Assembly: GCF_001545075.1 (NCBI RefSeq) | Contig: NZ_FCOB02000011.1 | Location: forward strand, 154,754-218,753 | Origin: Caballeronia ptereochthonis | Lineage (GTDB): Bacteria; Pseudomonadota; Gammaproteobacteria; Burkholderiales; Burkholderiaceae | Length of the DNA: 64,000 nt | Direction: 5' to 3' | Shown here: in pieces, positions 26,179-33,714 of the stretch | Position numbering within the stretch: position 1 is the first letter of the stretch | How the letters are laid out: every line of letters begins with the position of its first letter | Program-made: the position numbers and the translations under genes | Notes under the pieces: generated by a model | Databases searched by the model: none | What the model saw: the letters and a program-made list of their open reading frames with translations, nothing else | Told to the model about the DNA's origin: nothing

Positions 26179-27232
26179 GAGCGTGCTCCGCGTTCTTCGG
26201 CAGCGCTTCGAGCGCGGCGAGATGCTGCTGGGCACGCTGCTTCAACATGCGGCGCACGCGCGTTATGCCGACGTCGTGCTGATAGAGGAACTCGTGATTG
26301 CGCGCGTTGGGCGCGAGGCTTTCGAGCACGTAGCGGTCTTGCTCGAGCACGGCCCAGTGCAGGCCTTCGAGACGGTTGCGGTACAGGAAGCGCCATGCAT
26401 CGCGCTGCCAGCCCGAGACCTTGCGCGTGCGCCAGAAGTAGACCTGGCAGTTGTTCTCGTCGACGGGCGTCGCAAAGCCGATGATCCCGAAGTTGCCGCC
26501 GGGGCCGAACTTCTTCTTGTACGGAATCGCGAGACGCATCCACAGGCAGCCAGTCTCGCCGAGCTCGACCCAGTCGAAGTTCACATCGCGCTGATTCACC
26601 TTCTCGAACATGAGGCCCGTTTCGGTCTTGCGCACGCGCATGTCGGCCTGCTTGTCGCCTTCGGCCATCGAGTGAGAGGTCGCGTGCAGATACGCGCCAT
26701 GCATCGGGTCCATCACGTTGTCGATCGCGTACTGGTAATTGCACTTCCAGTGCGACATGCAGAGGAAGCTCGCGTATTCGTCACCGACGAGTTCTTCCGG
26801 CAGCACGAGCGGCGCGGGTTCCGTGTTGGCGTCGTCGCCGAACCAGAGGAAGATCGCGCCCGCGTGCTCTTCGACCGGATACGACTTCACGCACTTCTGG
26901 CCTTCGAGCGGACACGCGGAAACCGCAGGCACTTTCTGCACCGTGCCGCTGCCATCCACTTCGATGCCGTGGTACCAGCACGCGACGCTGCCGCCAAGAT
27001 TCCAGCCGAGCGACAGACGCGCACCGCGATGCGGGCAGCGGTCTTCGAGCGCGTGAACCTTGCCTTCGTTGTCGCGCCAGAGAACGATCTGATCGCCGAG
27101 GCGCGTGAGGCCGATGGGCGCATTCGCCACTTGCCAGCTCGGCGCGACGGGATACCAGTAATTACGCAAGCCGCGATCGAGATAAGCCTGAACGGGATCG
27201 ACGGCGGCTGTGGATTGCTGAGGGGACGTCAT
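26171..27232 (-). CDS. Rieske non-haem iron oxygenase, alpha subunit
   Basis: 353 residues. N-terminal Rieske [2Fe-2S] site: CPHRGARLS and, 17 residues later, CWYHG. The C-terminal catalytic domain has the mononuclear iron ligands in NVMDPMHGAYLH (2 His), with EQDRYVLE a likely carboxylate region near 295-302. Length and lack of a beta-subunit gene fit the alpha-only (vanillate/phthalate/carbazole-type) oxygenases. The partner ferredoxin and reductase are in the same operon. The start at 27232 (MTSPQQS) was chosen over an open frame that runs upstream through another gene. Confidence 0.87.
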   Translation of the reverse strand: MTSPQQSTAAVDPVQAYLDRGLRNYWYPVAPSWQVANAPIGLTRLGDQIVLWRDNEGKVHALEDRCPHRGARLSLGWNLGGSVACWYHGIEVDGSGTVQKVPAVSACPLEGQKCVKSYPVEEHAGAIFLWFGDDANTEPAPLVLPEELVGDEYASFLCMSHWKCNYQYAIDNVMDPMHGAYLHATSHSMAEGDKQADMRVRKTETGLMFEKVNQRDVNFDWVELGETGCLWMRLAIPYKKKFGPGGNFGIIGFATPVDENNCQVYFWRTRKVSGWQRDAWRFLYRNRLEGLHWAVLEQDRYVLESLAPNARNHEFLYQHDVGITRVRRMLKQRAQQHLAALEALPKNAEHAHA

Positions 27233-27264
27233 GGAATGTGCTCCGGAATCGATGTCGTTCTGCT

Positions 27265-27573
27265 TTATTCGGCGAGCGTGCGCAGCTCGGTCGCGAGACG
27301 CTCGGCGGTCCAGGTCGTACCTTCCGGCGTGCGGAAGCCATCCTTGTTCAGGCCCTCGACCACTTGCTCGAGCTCCAGCGCGCCCGCTTCGAAGACGCGT
27401 TCGAGCGCATCGCCGAAGTCGTTCTCGTATTGCGTCGGTTCGGCACGGCGCGTCTGCCAGATGAAGTTCTCGGTCTCGCCCGGCTTCTCGATCACGCCCT
27501 TGCCCGCGACGTTGTTCGGCTGCGGCGCGAGCCACGGCTTGAGATGCGGATTGAAGTTCACGACTTTTTCCAT
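27265..27573 (-). CDS. Small helical protein with recombinase-like helix-turn-helix, oxygenase-associated
   Basis: 102 residues, no membrane or signal segments. The C-terminal stretch GFRTPEGTTWTAERLATELR resembles the helix-turn-helix region of serine recombinases (pattern G-x-x-T-P-x-G-x-x-W-T), with no recombinase catalytic domain. The N-terminal half (FNPHLKPWLAPQ, QTRRAEPTQYENDFGDALE) is charged and helical. It lies 1 bp after the ferredoxin stop and 32 bp before the oxygenase start, so it is probably a stoichiometric partner. I remember proteins described this way beside Rieske oxygenases, but know no proven role. Confidence 0.65.
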   Translation of the reverse strand: MEKVVNFNPHLKPWLAPQPNNVAGKGVIEKPGETENFIWQTRRAEPTQYENDFGDALERVFEAGALELEQVVEGLNKDGFRTPEGTTWTAERLATELRTLAE

Positions 27574-27574
27574 G

Positions 27575-27892
27575 TCACGCCACCTTGATCTGGATTTCCT
27601 CGCCGGCGAGGCGCACCGAATACGTCTTCAGGTCGCGTCCGCCGGGCTCTTTCAGGCATTTGCCCGTGGGGATGTGAAACACCGCTTCGTGCAGCGGGCA
27701 TTCGACGGTGTCGCCGTCGACGAAGCCTTGCGTCAGGAGCGCATAGGCATGCGGGCAGACGTTCTCGAGCGCGTACAGTTCGTCGCCCACCTTATAGATA
27801 CCGATCTCCGCGCCGTCATCGAGCTTGAATTCGATCGGTGCGTCTTCCGACAGGTCGCCGGCATGTCCGGCGCAACGCCATTGTTCAAACAT
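27575..27892 (-). CDS. Rieske [2Fe-2S] ferredoxin
   Basis: 105 residues. Rieske cluster ligands are visible as VCPHAYALL and ECPLHEAVF (Cys-x-His and Cys-x-x-His). Size and absence of a transmembrane segment mark a soluble electron-transfer ferredoxin of a three-component oxygenase. It opens the 14-gene operon, with AGGAAAGG a few bases before the ATG and a candidate promoter and operator just upstream. The next gene starts immediately after. Confidence 0.87.
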   Translation of the reverse strand: MFEQWRCAGHAGDLSEDAPIEFKLDDGAEIGIYKVGDELYALENVCPHAYALLTQGFVDGDTVECPLHEAVFHIPTGKCLKEPGGRDLKTYSVRLAGEEIQIKVA

Positions 27893-27918
27893 CTTTCACC
27901 CTTTCCTCTGGATCAACT

Positions 27919-27938
27919 ATGTTCCACCTAAGGAACAT
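27919..27938. promoter_or_regulatory. Perfect inverted repeat, candidate IclR operator
   Basis: The sequence ATGTTCCACCTAAGGAACAT has two perfect 7-base arms around a 6-base spacer, a typical dimer-of-IclR site. It lies 27 bases upstream of the ferredoxin start codon and about 17 bases downstream of the minus-strand TATAAT, a location suited to repression. Two IclR genes are nearby. The regulator assignment is inference. Confidence 0.6.
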
Positions 27939-27954
27939 CAGTTTATGTATGGGC

Positions 27955-27960
27955 ATTATA
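27955..27960 (-). promoter_or_regulatory. Candidate -10 box of the catabolic operon
   Basis: Read on the minus strand this is a consensus TATAAT. A TTGTCC lies 15 bases further upstream as a weak -35. It would start transcription about 55-60 bases before the ferredoxin ATG, with the inverted repeat at 27919-27938 in the early transcribed region. Confidence 0.5.
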
Positions 27961-28366
27961 GGAGTCGTCCGAGCCGGACAAAACAAAAATCTGGACCTCT
28001 AGGTGAAAACACTGAAGCCGGGACGCTTAAAAGTGGAACCGAGGATGGTCCACCGCGAGAGAACGTCCGTTCGATGTTGATTCGTAAGCTTTTTTTTGAA
28101 CGGTCTGCCTTCCGCGCCCTGCGCTCAGGGTCTACCCGAATCCATCTCAAATTAATTTTTTCGGCACTGAAAACCTCACTATACTTTCCATAGGCAGGAC
28201 GTTGATCCTTATATGGAACAAAAGAGGCGATCAACGGAAAGCCTTCTGGAACGTGGGAATCATCGCCATCCAGATCCGGAAAACGAGGCGCAAGAACGGC
28301 AATTCAGCGGCAACAGGAAAAGCGGGCGGGGTCCGCCCTTGAACCACACGGTTAGGAGAACGAAGG

Positions 28367-29440
28367 GTGAAGCACATCATCGCAGCGGGGCTCATCGGAG
28401 CCGGCGTCGCAACCGGCGCGGCGGCACAAAGCACAGTGACGCTCTACGGCAGCCTCGATGCCGGCATCGCGTACATCAACAACGTCGGCGGCCATCCGAA
28501 ATGGATGGAGGAGCAGGGCAACATGCAGCCGGATCGTTGGGGCTTTCGCATCGTCGAGGATCTGGGCGGCGGCCTCAAGACCGTCGCGCAGCTGGAGAAC
28601 GGCTTCTATACGAACACGGGCAACTTCGCGAAGGCCGGCACGTTGTGGAATCGTCAGGCGTATCTCGGGCTCGAGCAGGAAGACGTCGGCACGCTGACGC
28701 TCGGTCATCAGACACCCTTCAGTTTCGACATGCTCGGGCCGCTTTCCACCGGGTACCTCGCGGCGAGCTGGTACGCGTTCCACCCGGGCAACATCGATGA
28801 GCTCGCGGACACGGGCGTCGTGCCGTACGACAATTCGGTCAAGTTCCGCTCAACGAATTTCTACGGCTTTACCGTCGGCGCGATGATGGGCCTCGGCAAC
28901 ACGACGAACTTCTCGACGGGACGGAACTACGGCTTCGGCATCTCGTATGCGAACGGTCCGTTCAAGGCGGCGGCCACATATTCGAACGAGCACGACCGCA
29001 CGCCCGCGATCGCGACGACGGGCATCACGACGTTCCAGGGGCAGCCCGCGGCGACCTACGTGGCGGACAAGCAGGAAGTGATGGGCGCGGGCGCGTCGTA
29101 CGAGATCGGCAAGTTCGTCGTGCACGGCCTCTATACGCGTGTCAAGCTGCAGTCGAACGGCTTTTCGAACACGTTCCAGTCATACGATGCGGGACTGACC
29201 TTCAAGATGGTGCCGACGAACTGGATCGCGGGCGGCGCGGCCACCACGACCTTCGCCGGCGGCCGCTGGACGCAGTTCGAGATCGGCGACATCTACATGC
29301 TCTCGAAGTCGACGCAACTCTACGTGAACGCGCTCTACGAGCACGCGACCTCGGGCGCAAAAGCGGCGTTCTTCACGGCGGGCGTGTCGAGCACGGCGAA
29401 CCAGGTCATCGTGCTCGCGGGCATTCATCACTCGTTCTAA
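28367..29440 (+). CDS. Burkholderia-type general porin
   Basis: 357 residues starting at GTG (AGGAG lies about 10 bases upstream). Signal peptide of about 20 residues ending AAA-Gln, then the beta-proteobacterial porin start QSTVTLYGSLDAGIAYINN and the closing strand ending in Phe (LAGIHHSF), needed for outer-membrane assembly. Alternating strands such as WGFRIVEDLGGGLKTVAQLENGF are typical of trimeric porins. Its divergent position suggests it admits the substrate of the catabolic operon. Its stop overlaps the stop of the convergent iclR gene. Confidence 0.9.
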   Translation: MKHIIAAGLIGAGVATGAAAQSTVTLYGSLDAGIAYINNVGGHPKWMEEQGNMQPDRWGFRIVEDLGGGLKTVAQLENGFYTNTGNFAKAGTLWNRQAYLGLEQEDVGTLTLGHQTPFSFDMLGPLSTGYLAASWYAFHPGNIDELADTGVVPYDNSVKFRSTNFYGFTVGAMMGLGNTTNFSTGRNYGFGISYANGPFKAAATYSNEHDRTPAIATTGITTFQGQPAATYVADKQEVMGAGASYEIGKFVVHGLYTRVKLQSNGFSNTFQSYDAGLTFKMVPTNWIAGGAATTTFAGGRWTQFEIGDIYMLSKSTQLYVNALYEHATSGAKAAFFTAGVSSTANQVIVLAGIHHSF

Positions 29441-30351
29441 GCGAAGCGCTTGCGGGCGGCGAGCGCGGCGGTCGGGTCGTCGGCGGAAGGGCGATAGTTG
29501 AGCCGCGTGGAGAGTTCCATCGCGGCGGCGCAGATCGTTTCGACGAGGCGCGCCTTCTCCTCGTCCGTGCCGATGTCCGAGCGCGGCACGGTCGCGGCGA
29601 CGGCCGCGACGATCGCGCCCGAATGATCGCGCACGGGCACGGTGACGACGGAAATGCCGCGCTCGAACGACGCTTCGCTCAGGCCGTAGCCGAGCGCGGC
29701 GCACTCGCGCACGCGTTCGTGGAGTTCTTCGACGGTCGCGGGCGTGCGCTCCGTGTATTTCTCGAGCTGCGCTTCAGGATAGAGCGCCTCGAGCGCGGTG
29801 AGCGACAGATCGCCCATCAGCACGTGACCGTGCACGGTCGCGTGAGCGGGCAGGCGCGTGCCGACCTGCACTTTCACCGAACTGAAGAGCGGCTCGTGGC
29901 TCTGCGCCTTCGCGACGAACACGACGTCGCGCTGATCGCGGATCAGCAGATGCGTGGACAGCCCGGTTGCATCACGCAAGCGCTCGAGGATCGGCGTGCC
30001 GAAGTCGGTCAGTTCGAGCGAGTTCACGTATTCGAAGCCGAGCCGCAGCACGGCGACGCCCAGCCTGAAATTGCGGTCGCCGTTCACGCGCTCCAGAAAG
30101 CCGAGCGCCTCCAGCGTCTGCAGCAACCGGAAAGTCGTCGTGCGCGGAATGCCGATGCGCCGCGACAGCTCGGGCGCGCCCAGCACGGGCTCGCGCGCCG
30201 AGAACTCGGCCAGGATGCGCAAGCCGCGCTCAAGCCCCGGCACGAGATACGAGGAGGCGCCGCCGGACGATTCGTCCTCGGCGGTCTCGGCTGCGGCGCT
30301 CTCGCGCGGGGTCTCCTTCCGCGTGTCTTCCTGCTTGCTTGGTCGGGCCAT
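29437..30351 (-). CDS. IclR-family transcriptional regulator (second copy)
   Basis: 304 residues from the ATG at 30351 (MARPSKQ); a further ATG at 30384 would add 11 residues. Winged-helix VPGLERGLRILAEFS and SRRIGIPRTTTFRLLQTL, effector domain with GTRLPAHATVHGHVLMGD and SFERGISVVTVPV. It matches the operon-internal IclR almost throughout, differing mainly in the Ser/Glu-rich N-terminal tail. Likely regulates the porin, the catabolic operon or the divergent exporter; the near-identical recognition helix suggests shared sites with the other copy. Confidence 0.87.
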   Translation of the reverse strand: MARPSKQEDTRKETPRESAAAETAEDESSGGASSYLVPGLERGLRILAEFSAREPVLGAPELSRRIGIPRTTTFRLLQTLEALGFLERVNGDRNFRLGVAVLRLGFEYVNSLELTDFGTPILERLRDATGLSTHLLIRDQRDVVFVAKAQSHEPLFSSVKVQVGTRLPAHATVHGHVLMGDLSLTALEALYPEAQLEKYTERTPATVEELHERVRECAALGYGLSEASFERGISVVTVPVRDHSGAIVAAVAATVPRSDIGTDEEKARLVETICAAAMELSTRLNYRPSADDPTAALAARKRFA

Positions 30352-30428
30352 GTTCGGCTGTCGTTGTGGTCGTGCGATGGGCAATCATAGCGCGAGACGA
30401 TCGGAGCATGTCCCGCCGCGGCTTTCGC

Positions 30429-30449
30429 AACATGTTATAACATGTTATA
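30429..30449. promoter_or_regulatory. Tandem palindromic repeat, candidate operator
   Basis: Two exact copies of the 10-mer AACATGTTAT in tandem (30429-30438 and 30439-30448), creating overlapping perfect palindromes (16 bases at 30430-30445 and 14 bases at 30436-30449). It sits between the divergent iclR (start 30351) and the exporter (start 30485), in an AT-rich patch that includes TATATTAA, a possible -10 region for the exporter. The binding protein is unknown. Confidence 0.55.
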
Positions 30450-30484
30450 TTAAGGTCTTGCCGATATCTTCCCGAGGCAATGCG

Positions 30485-31348
30485 ATGAGCTTCGAACCGA
30501 CCCTCTGGCTGTTCTGCGCGGGCCTGGGTGCGAGCGCGGCGGGTGGCATGCTGGGCATGGCGAGCGGCCTGTTCATCGTGCCCATTCTGACGATGTTCTT
30601 CCACCTCGACATGCACGCCGCGATCGGCACGAGCATCGTCTCCGTCATCGCCTGTTCGTGCGGCGGCGCGGCCGCCTTTCTGCGGGGCGGCCTGACGAAC
30701 GTGCGGCTCGCCGTGGTGCTCGAAACCGGCACGACGCTCGGTGCGCTCACAGGCGTGCTGCTCGCGGGCATCGTCCCGGTCGCCGCGCTGGATTATCTCT
30801 TCGCCGGCGTGCTGCTCGTGTCTGCCTGGCAGATGTTCGTGCGTCGCGAGGATCCGGCGCTTTCATCCCTGCCGGCACCGGCCAAAGGACTCGCCGCCGC
30901 GCTCGATCTGCATTCGAGTTATCCCGACAGCCGCCTGCACCGCGAGGTTGCCTATGAGGTGCGGCGGGTGCCGGCCGGTCTTACGTTGATGTACGTGGCC
31001 GGCCTCGTCTCCGCGCTGCTCGGCATCGGCAGCGGCATCCTGAAGATTCCGGCGATGGACAACGCGCTGCGCTTGCCGATCAAGGTATCGACCGCGACCT
31101 CGAACTTCATGATCGGCGTGACGGCTGCCGCGAGCGCGAGCGCGTACTTTCTGCGCGGCGAGATCGTCAGCGCGATCGCCGGGCCCGTCGCACTCGGTTC
31201 GGTGCTCGGCGCGGTACTGGGCGCGCGCGTGCTGATGAAAGTGAGAAGCGAGCGCCTGCGCCTGCTGTTTCTTTCGATGCTCGTGCTCGTCGCATGCCAG
31301 ATGGTTCTGCAGGGCATGGGCGTCAATCTCATGGAGCACACCGGTTGA
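30485..31348 (+). CDS. TSUP-family transporter (TauE/SafE type)
   Basis: 287 residues, about eight membrane helices in two homologous halves (GMLGMASGLFIVPIL and LLGIGSGILKIPAMDN carry the repeated glycine-rich G-x-G-x-G motifs of the family). TSUP proteins move small sulfonates, sulfite or organic acids. The start at 30485 follows CCGAGG. The gene overlaps the DUF1634 partner by one base (TGATG). It lies opposite iclR across the tandem palindrome, so it may belong to that regulon. Confidence 0.83.
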   Translation: MSFEPTLWLFCAGLGASAAGGMLGMASGLFIVPILTMFFHLDMHAAIGTSIVSVIACSCGGAAAFLRGGLTNVRLAVVLETGTTLGALTGVLLAGIVPVAALDYLFAGVLLVSAWQMFVRREDPALSSLPAPAKGLAAALDLHSSYPDSRLHREVAYEVRRVPAGLTLMYVAGLVSALLGIGSGILKIPAMDNALRLPIKVSTATSNFMIGVTAAASASAYFLRGEIVSAIAGPVALGSVLGAVLGARVLMKVRSERLRLLFLSMLVLVACQMVLQGMGVNLMEHTG

Positions 31349-31656
31349 TGAAGTCTCATGCGCACGCTTCGCTCGATAGCCTCCTCGCGCGTTTCCTTCA
31401 GTGCGGAACGTGGGCCGCGTGCGTCCTGATCGGCGCGGGGCTGGTGCTCGACGCGCACGCCGCCGGGTTGGGCATGAGGGCGCTGACAGCAGGCGTCGCG
31501 CTGTTCATCATGCTGCCCGTTCTGCGCCTCGTGCTGATGCTCGCGATGTTCGCCCGGCAGCGCAACTATCTCTACGTTGCAATCGCTGTGACGGTTCTCG
31601 CCCTGATCGCGGCCGGCTGCGTGATCGGGATGCGTCTCGGGCCGCTCGCCGGCTGA
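31348..31656 (+). CDS. DUF1634-type membrane protein, partner of TSUP transporter
   Basis: 102 residues with three hydrophobic helices (about 20-38, 43-64 and 75-96) and little else. Small proteins of this type occur next to TauE/SafE transporters and are taken to be accessory subunits. The start codon overlaps the transporter stop (TGATG), so the two are translationally coupled. The pairing, more than any motif, supports the call. Confidence 0.7.
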   Translation: MKSHAHASLDSLLARFLQCGTWAACVLIGAGLVLDAHAAGLGMRALTAGVALFIMLPVLRLVLMLAMFARQRNYLYVAIAVTVLALIAAGCVIGMRLGPLAG

Positions 31657-31768
31657 CGAACGAATCGCGCCACAAGCGCGCACACAACGGTTATTCTCGC
31701 TGAGGGCGGCAGACGATCTCGTCGCGTGCGCGAAGACACGCGCTCGTTTCCTCGGGAGAAATCGCAAC

Positions 31769-32684
31769 ATGATCGATACGACCGATGTGCTGATTGTCGG
31801 CGCAGGCCCCGTCGGCCTGATGCTCGCCGCGGAGCTGAAACGGGACCGCGTGAACGTGCGCCTGATCGACGCGCACGAGGAGCGCACGTTCTTCGTGAAG
31901 GCGCTGGGCGTGACCGCGCGCACGCTCGAGATTTTCGAGGATCTCGGCATCGTGCGCGAGGCGATCGATGCAGGCGTCTGGCTCACCGGCGCCGAGACGT
32001 TCCAGGACGGCGCGCCCGTGTTCAGCGCGCAGTTTCCGCGCGAAGGAATGCCGTACGGCGCGCTCTCGCTCGCGCAGTTCGAGACCGAGCGCGTTCTGGA
32101 GGCCGCGCTCGCGCGACACGGCGGACATGTCGAATACGGCGCGACGCTCGTCGATTTCGCCGAATCGGGCGATGCCATCGATGCGCGCATCCAGCATGCG
32201 GACGGCGAGCTCCGCACGCTTCGGTGCCGCTGGCTCGTCGGTTGCGACGGTGCGCGAAGCACGGTGCGGCGTCATCTGAACGGTCGGCGGGCTGGCGGAG
32301 GCATTCGTCGGACATGTGCAGCGGCTCGCGGATCACCTCGGGCGCGGTCGCCATACGCTCGTCGGCTATATCGACGATGACGCAGGCGGCGCGCGCGTCG
32401 CCGCGTTCGATGCGGCTGTCGATGCGTGGCGCGCGGCGCTCGGCATGGCCGCAGGCGCGGTGCTGTTCGTATCGCCGTCGGTCGGGCGCGCCGCGAGCGA
32501 GGCGTATCGCACGCTGAGCGATGTCGACGGGGAGTTCGCAGCGGCGTTGGGCGCGCGCAACGGCATGGCGTGGGTGGTGCGGCCCGACGGACATATCGGA
32601 TACAGGAGCGCGTCGTGCGAGGCGCATGCGTTGGTCGCCTGGCTCGACAATGTGCGCGGCAGAGCGGCGCAGCGCGCTCGATAG
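31769..32684 (+). pseudogene. FAD-dependent aromatic monooxygenase, internal deletion and frameshift
   Basis: Remnant of a phenol-hydroxylase/TfdB-type flavoprotein of about 500-550 residues. The N-terminal part is in one frame from 31769 (TDVLIVGAGPVGLMLAAELK, then LVGCDGARSTVRRHLN) to about 32280. The C-terminal thioredoxin-like part (HTLVGYIDDDAGGARVAA to MAWVVRPDGHIGYRS) continues in another frame to 32684. Roughly 200-250 residues between them are gone, including the GD-x-A-H motif of the FAD and substrate domain. The first frame runs on as nonsense to 32380. It cannot make an active enzyme. Confidence 0.8.
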
Positions 32685-32701
32685 CGTGCCACGCGGTCGA
32701 A

Positions 32702-33520
32702 TCAGCGCTGCACGGTGATCACGTGCGCCTGGATCTTTCCATCGACGGGACCCGCGCCGAACCGCGCTTCGATCGCGGCGGCGCATGCCGATGTCGCCTC
32801 GTCCAGACTCGCTCCGGAACGTGATTCGATTTCATTGCGCAAAGGCGTTCCCTGGCAATAGGCGATGGCCGCTACGCGCGCCGATGTCGCGCGGCTTCGC
32901 GCCGTCACTGTGTCGACGTCCGGTGTCGCATCGAAACCTGCACGTGCGAGGTCGCGGGCGATGGTCCGCGGATCGAAATAGCCGTGCGGCGTGCGCTCCA
33001 TGAAAAGCGGCGGGTCCGCGGAAAAGACGCGGCCGAGGGCGCCGCTCACCGTGTCGGCAAAGTCGTTCTGATCGATGCGGTCCCACACGTTGAACAACAG
33101 CGTGCCGCCGGGCCGGAGCACGCGCCGCGCTTCGGCGAACGCGGCCGCCTTGTCGGGAAAGAACATCGCGCCGAACTGGCAGGCGACGATATCGAAACTC
33201 GCATCGTCGAACGGCAGTTGCAGCGCGTTCGCTTGCCGCCACGTGAGCGGCCTGCCGGCGCCGATTGCTTCCGCGCGATCGAGCATCGCCTGATTCAGGT
33301 CCGTTGAGACGATGTCGACATGAGCGGGCAACGTTCGCGCCATCGCGCGCGTGACGATGCCGGTTCCGGCGGCGGTCTCGAGCAGGCGCGAAGGGCCGAG
33401 CGCCGCCACTCGCTTCGCCATATCGTCCGCATAGGGCTCGAAGATCATCGGAACGAGGAGCCGGTCATAGATCTCCGGAATCCGGCCGGCGAAATTCGTG
33501 TCGGTACGAAGCGTGTTCAT
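32702..33520 (-). CDS. Class I SAM-dependent methyltransferase
   Basis: 272 residues. SAM-binding motif I LLETAAGTGIVTRAMA at about 45-60, followed by the acidic end of strand 2 (VDIVSTDLNQAMLDRA) and motif around FDIVACQFGAMFFPDKAAA; this is the Methyltransf_11/UbiE-like plan. The C-terminal half lacks a recognised substrate domain. The start at 33520 (MNTLRTD) was preferred over an earlier in-frame codon at 33553. Substrate unknown. It is divergent from the SDR at 33.7 kb and converges on the monooxygenase pseudogene. Confidence 0.78.
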   Translation of the reverse strand: MNTLRTDTNFAGRIPEIYDRLLVPMIFEPYADDMAKRVAALGPSRLLETAAGTGIVTRAMARTLPAHVDIVSTDLNQAMLDRAEAIGAGRPLTWRQANALQLPFDDASFDIVACQFGAMFFPDKAAAFAEARRVLRPGGTLLFNVWDRIDQNDFADTVSGALGRVFSADPPLFMERTPHGYFDPRTIARDLARAGFDATPDVDTVTARSRATSARVAAIAYCQGTPLRNEIESRSGASLDEATSACAAAIEARFGAGPVDGKIQAHVITVQR

Positions 33521-33714
33521 GCGCCGCCTCCGGTCATTGCGCTTGCACCGCATGTCAATCCGTTATCCGATTATTCGTGAAGACATGCAAGTCAATTCGC
33601 TTCAGGCCGCTTTATCGCAGACGATGAGATGCCTACATTGACGCCAACGCAGGCCAGTTCATTCGACTGAACCGGTCGGACTCGATGTTAATTCAACAGT
33701 TCAAGGAAACCATC

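Larger units (their letters stand above)
27893..28366. other. Divergent control region between the catabolic operon and the porin
   Basis: 474 bases without a convincing gene, clearly AT-richer than the surroundings. On the minus strand it carries a perfect TATAAT (27960 down to 27955) and the palindrome at 27919-27938, both for the ferredoxin-led operon. On the plus strand a TATACT at 28180-28185 could serve the porin, which would then have a leader of about 175 bases. Other GGAAC fragments near 28034 and 28215 resemble half-sites of the palindrome. No hairpin-run terminator was seen. Confidence 0.5.
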
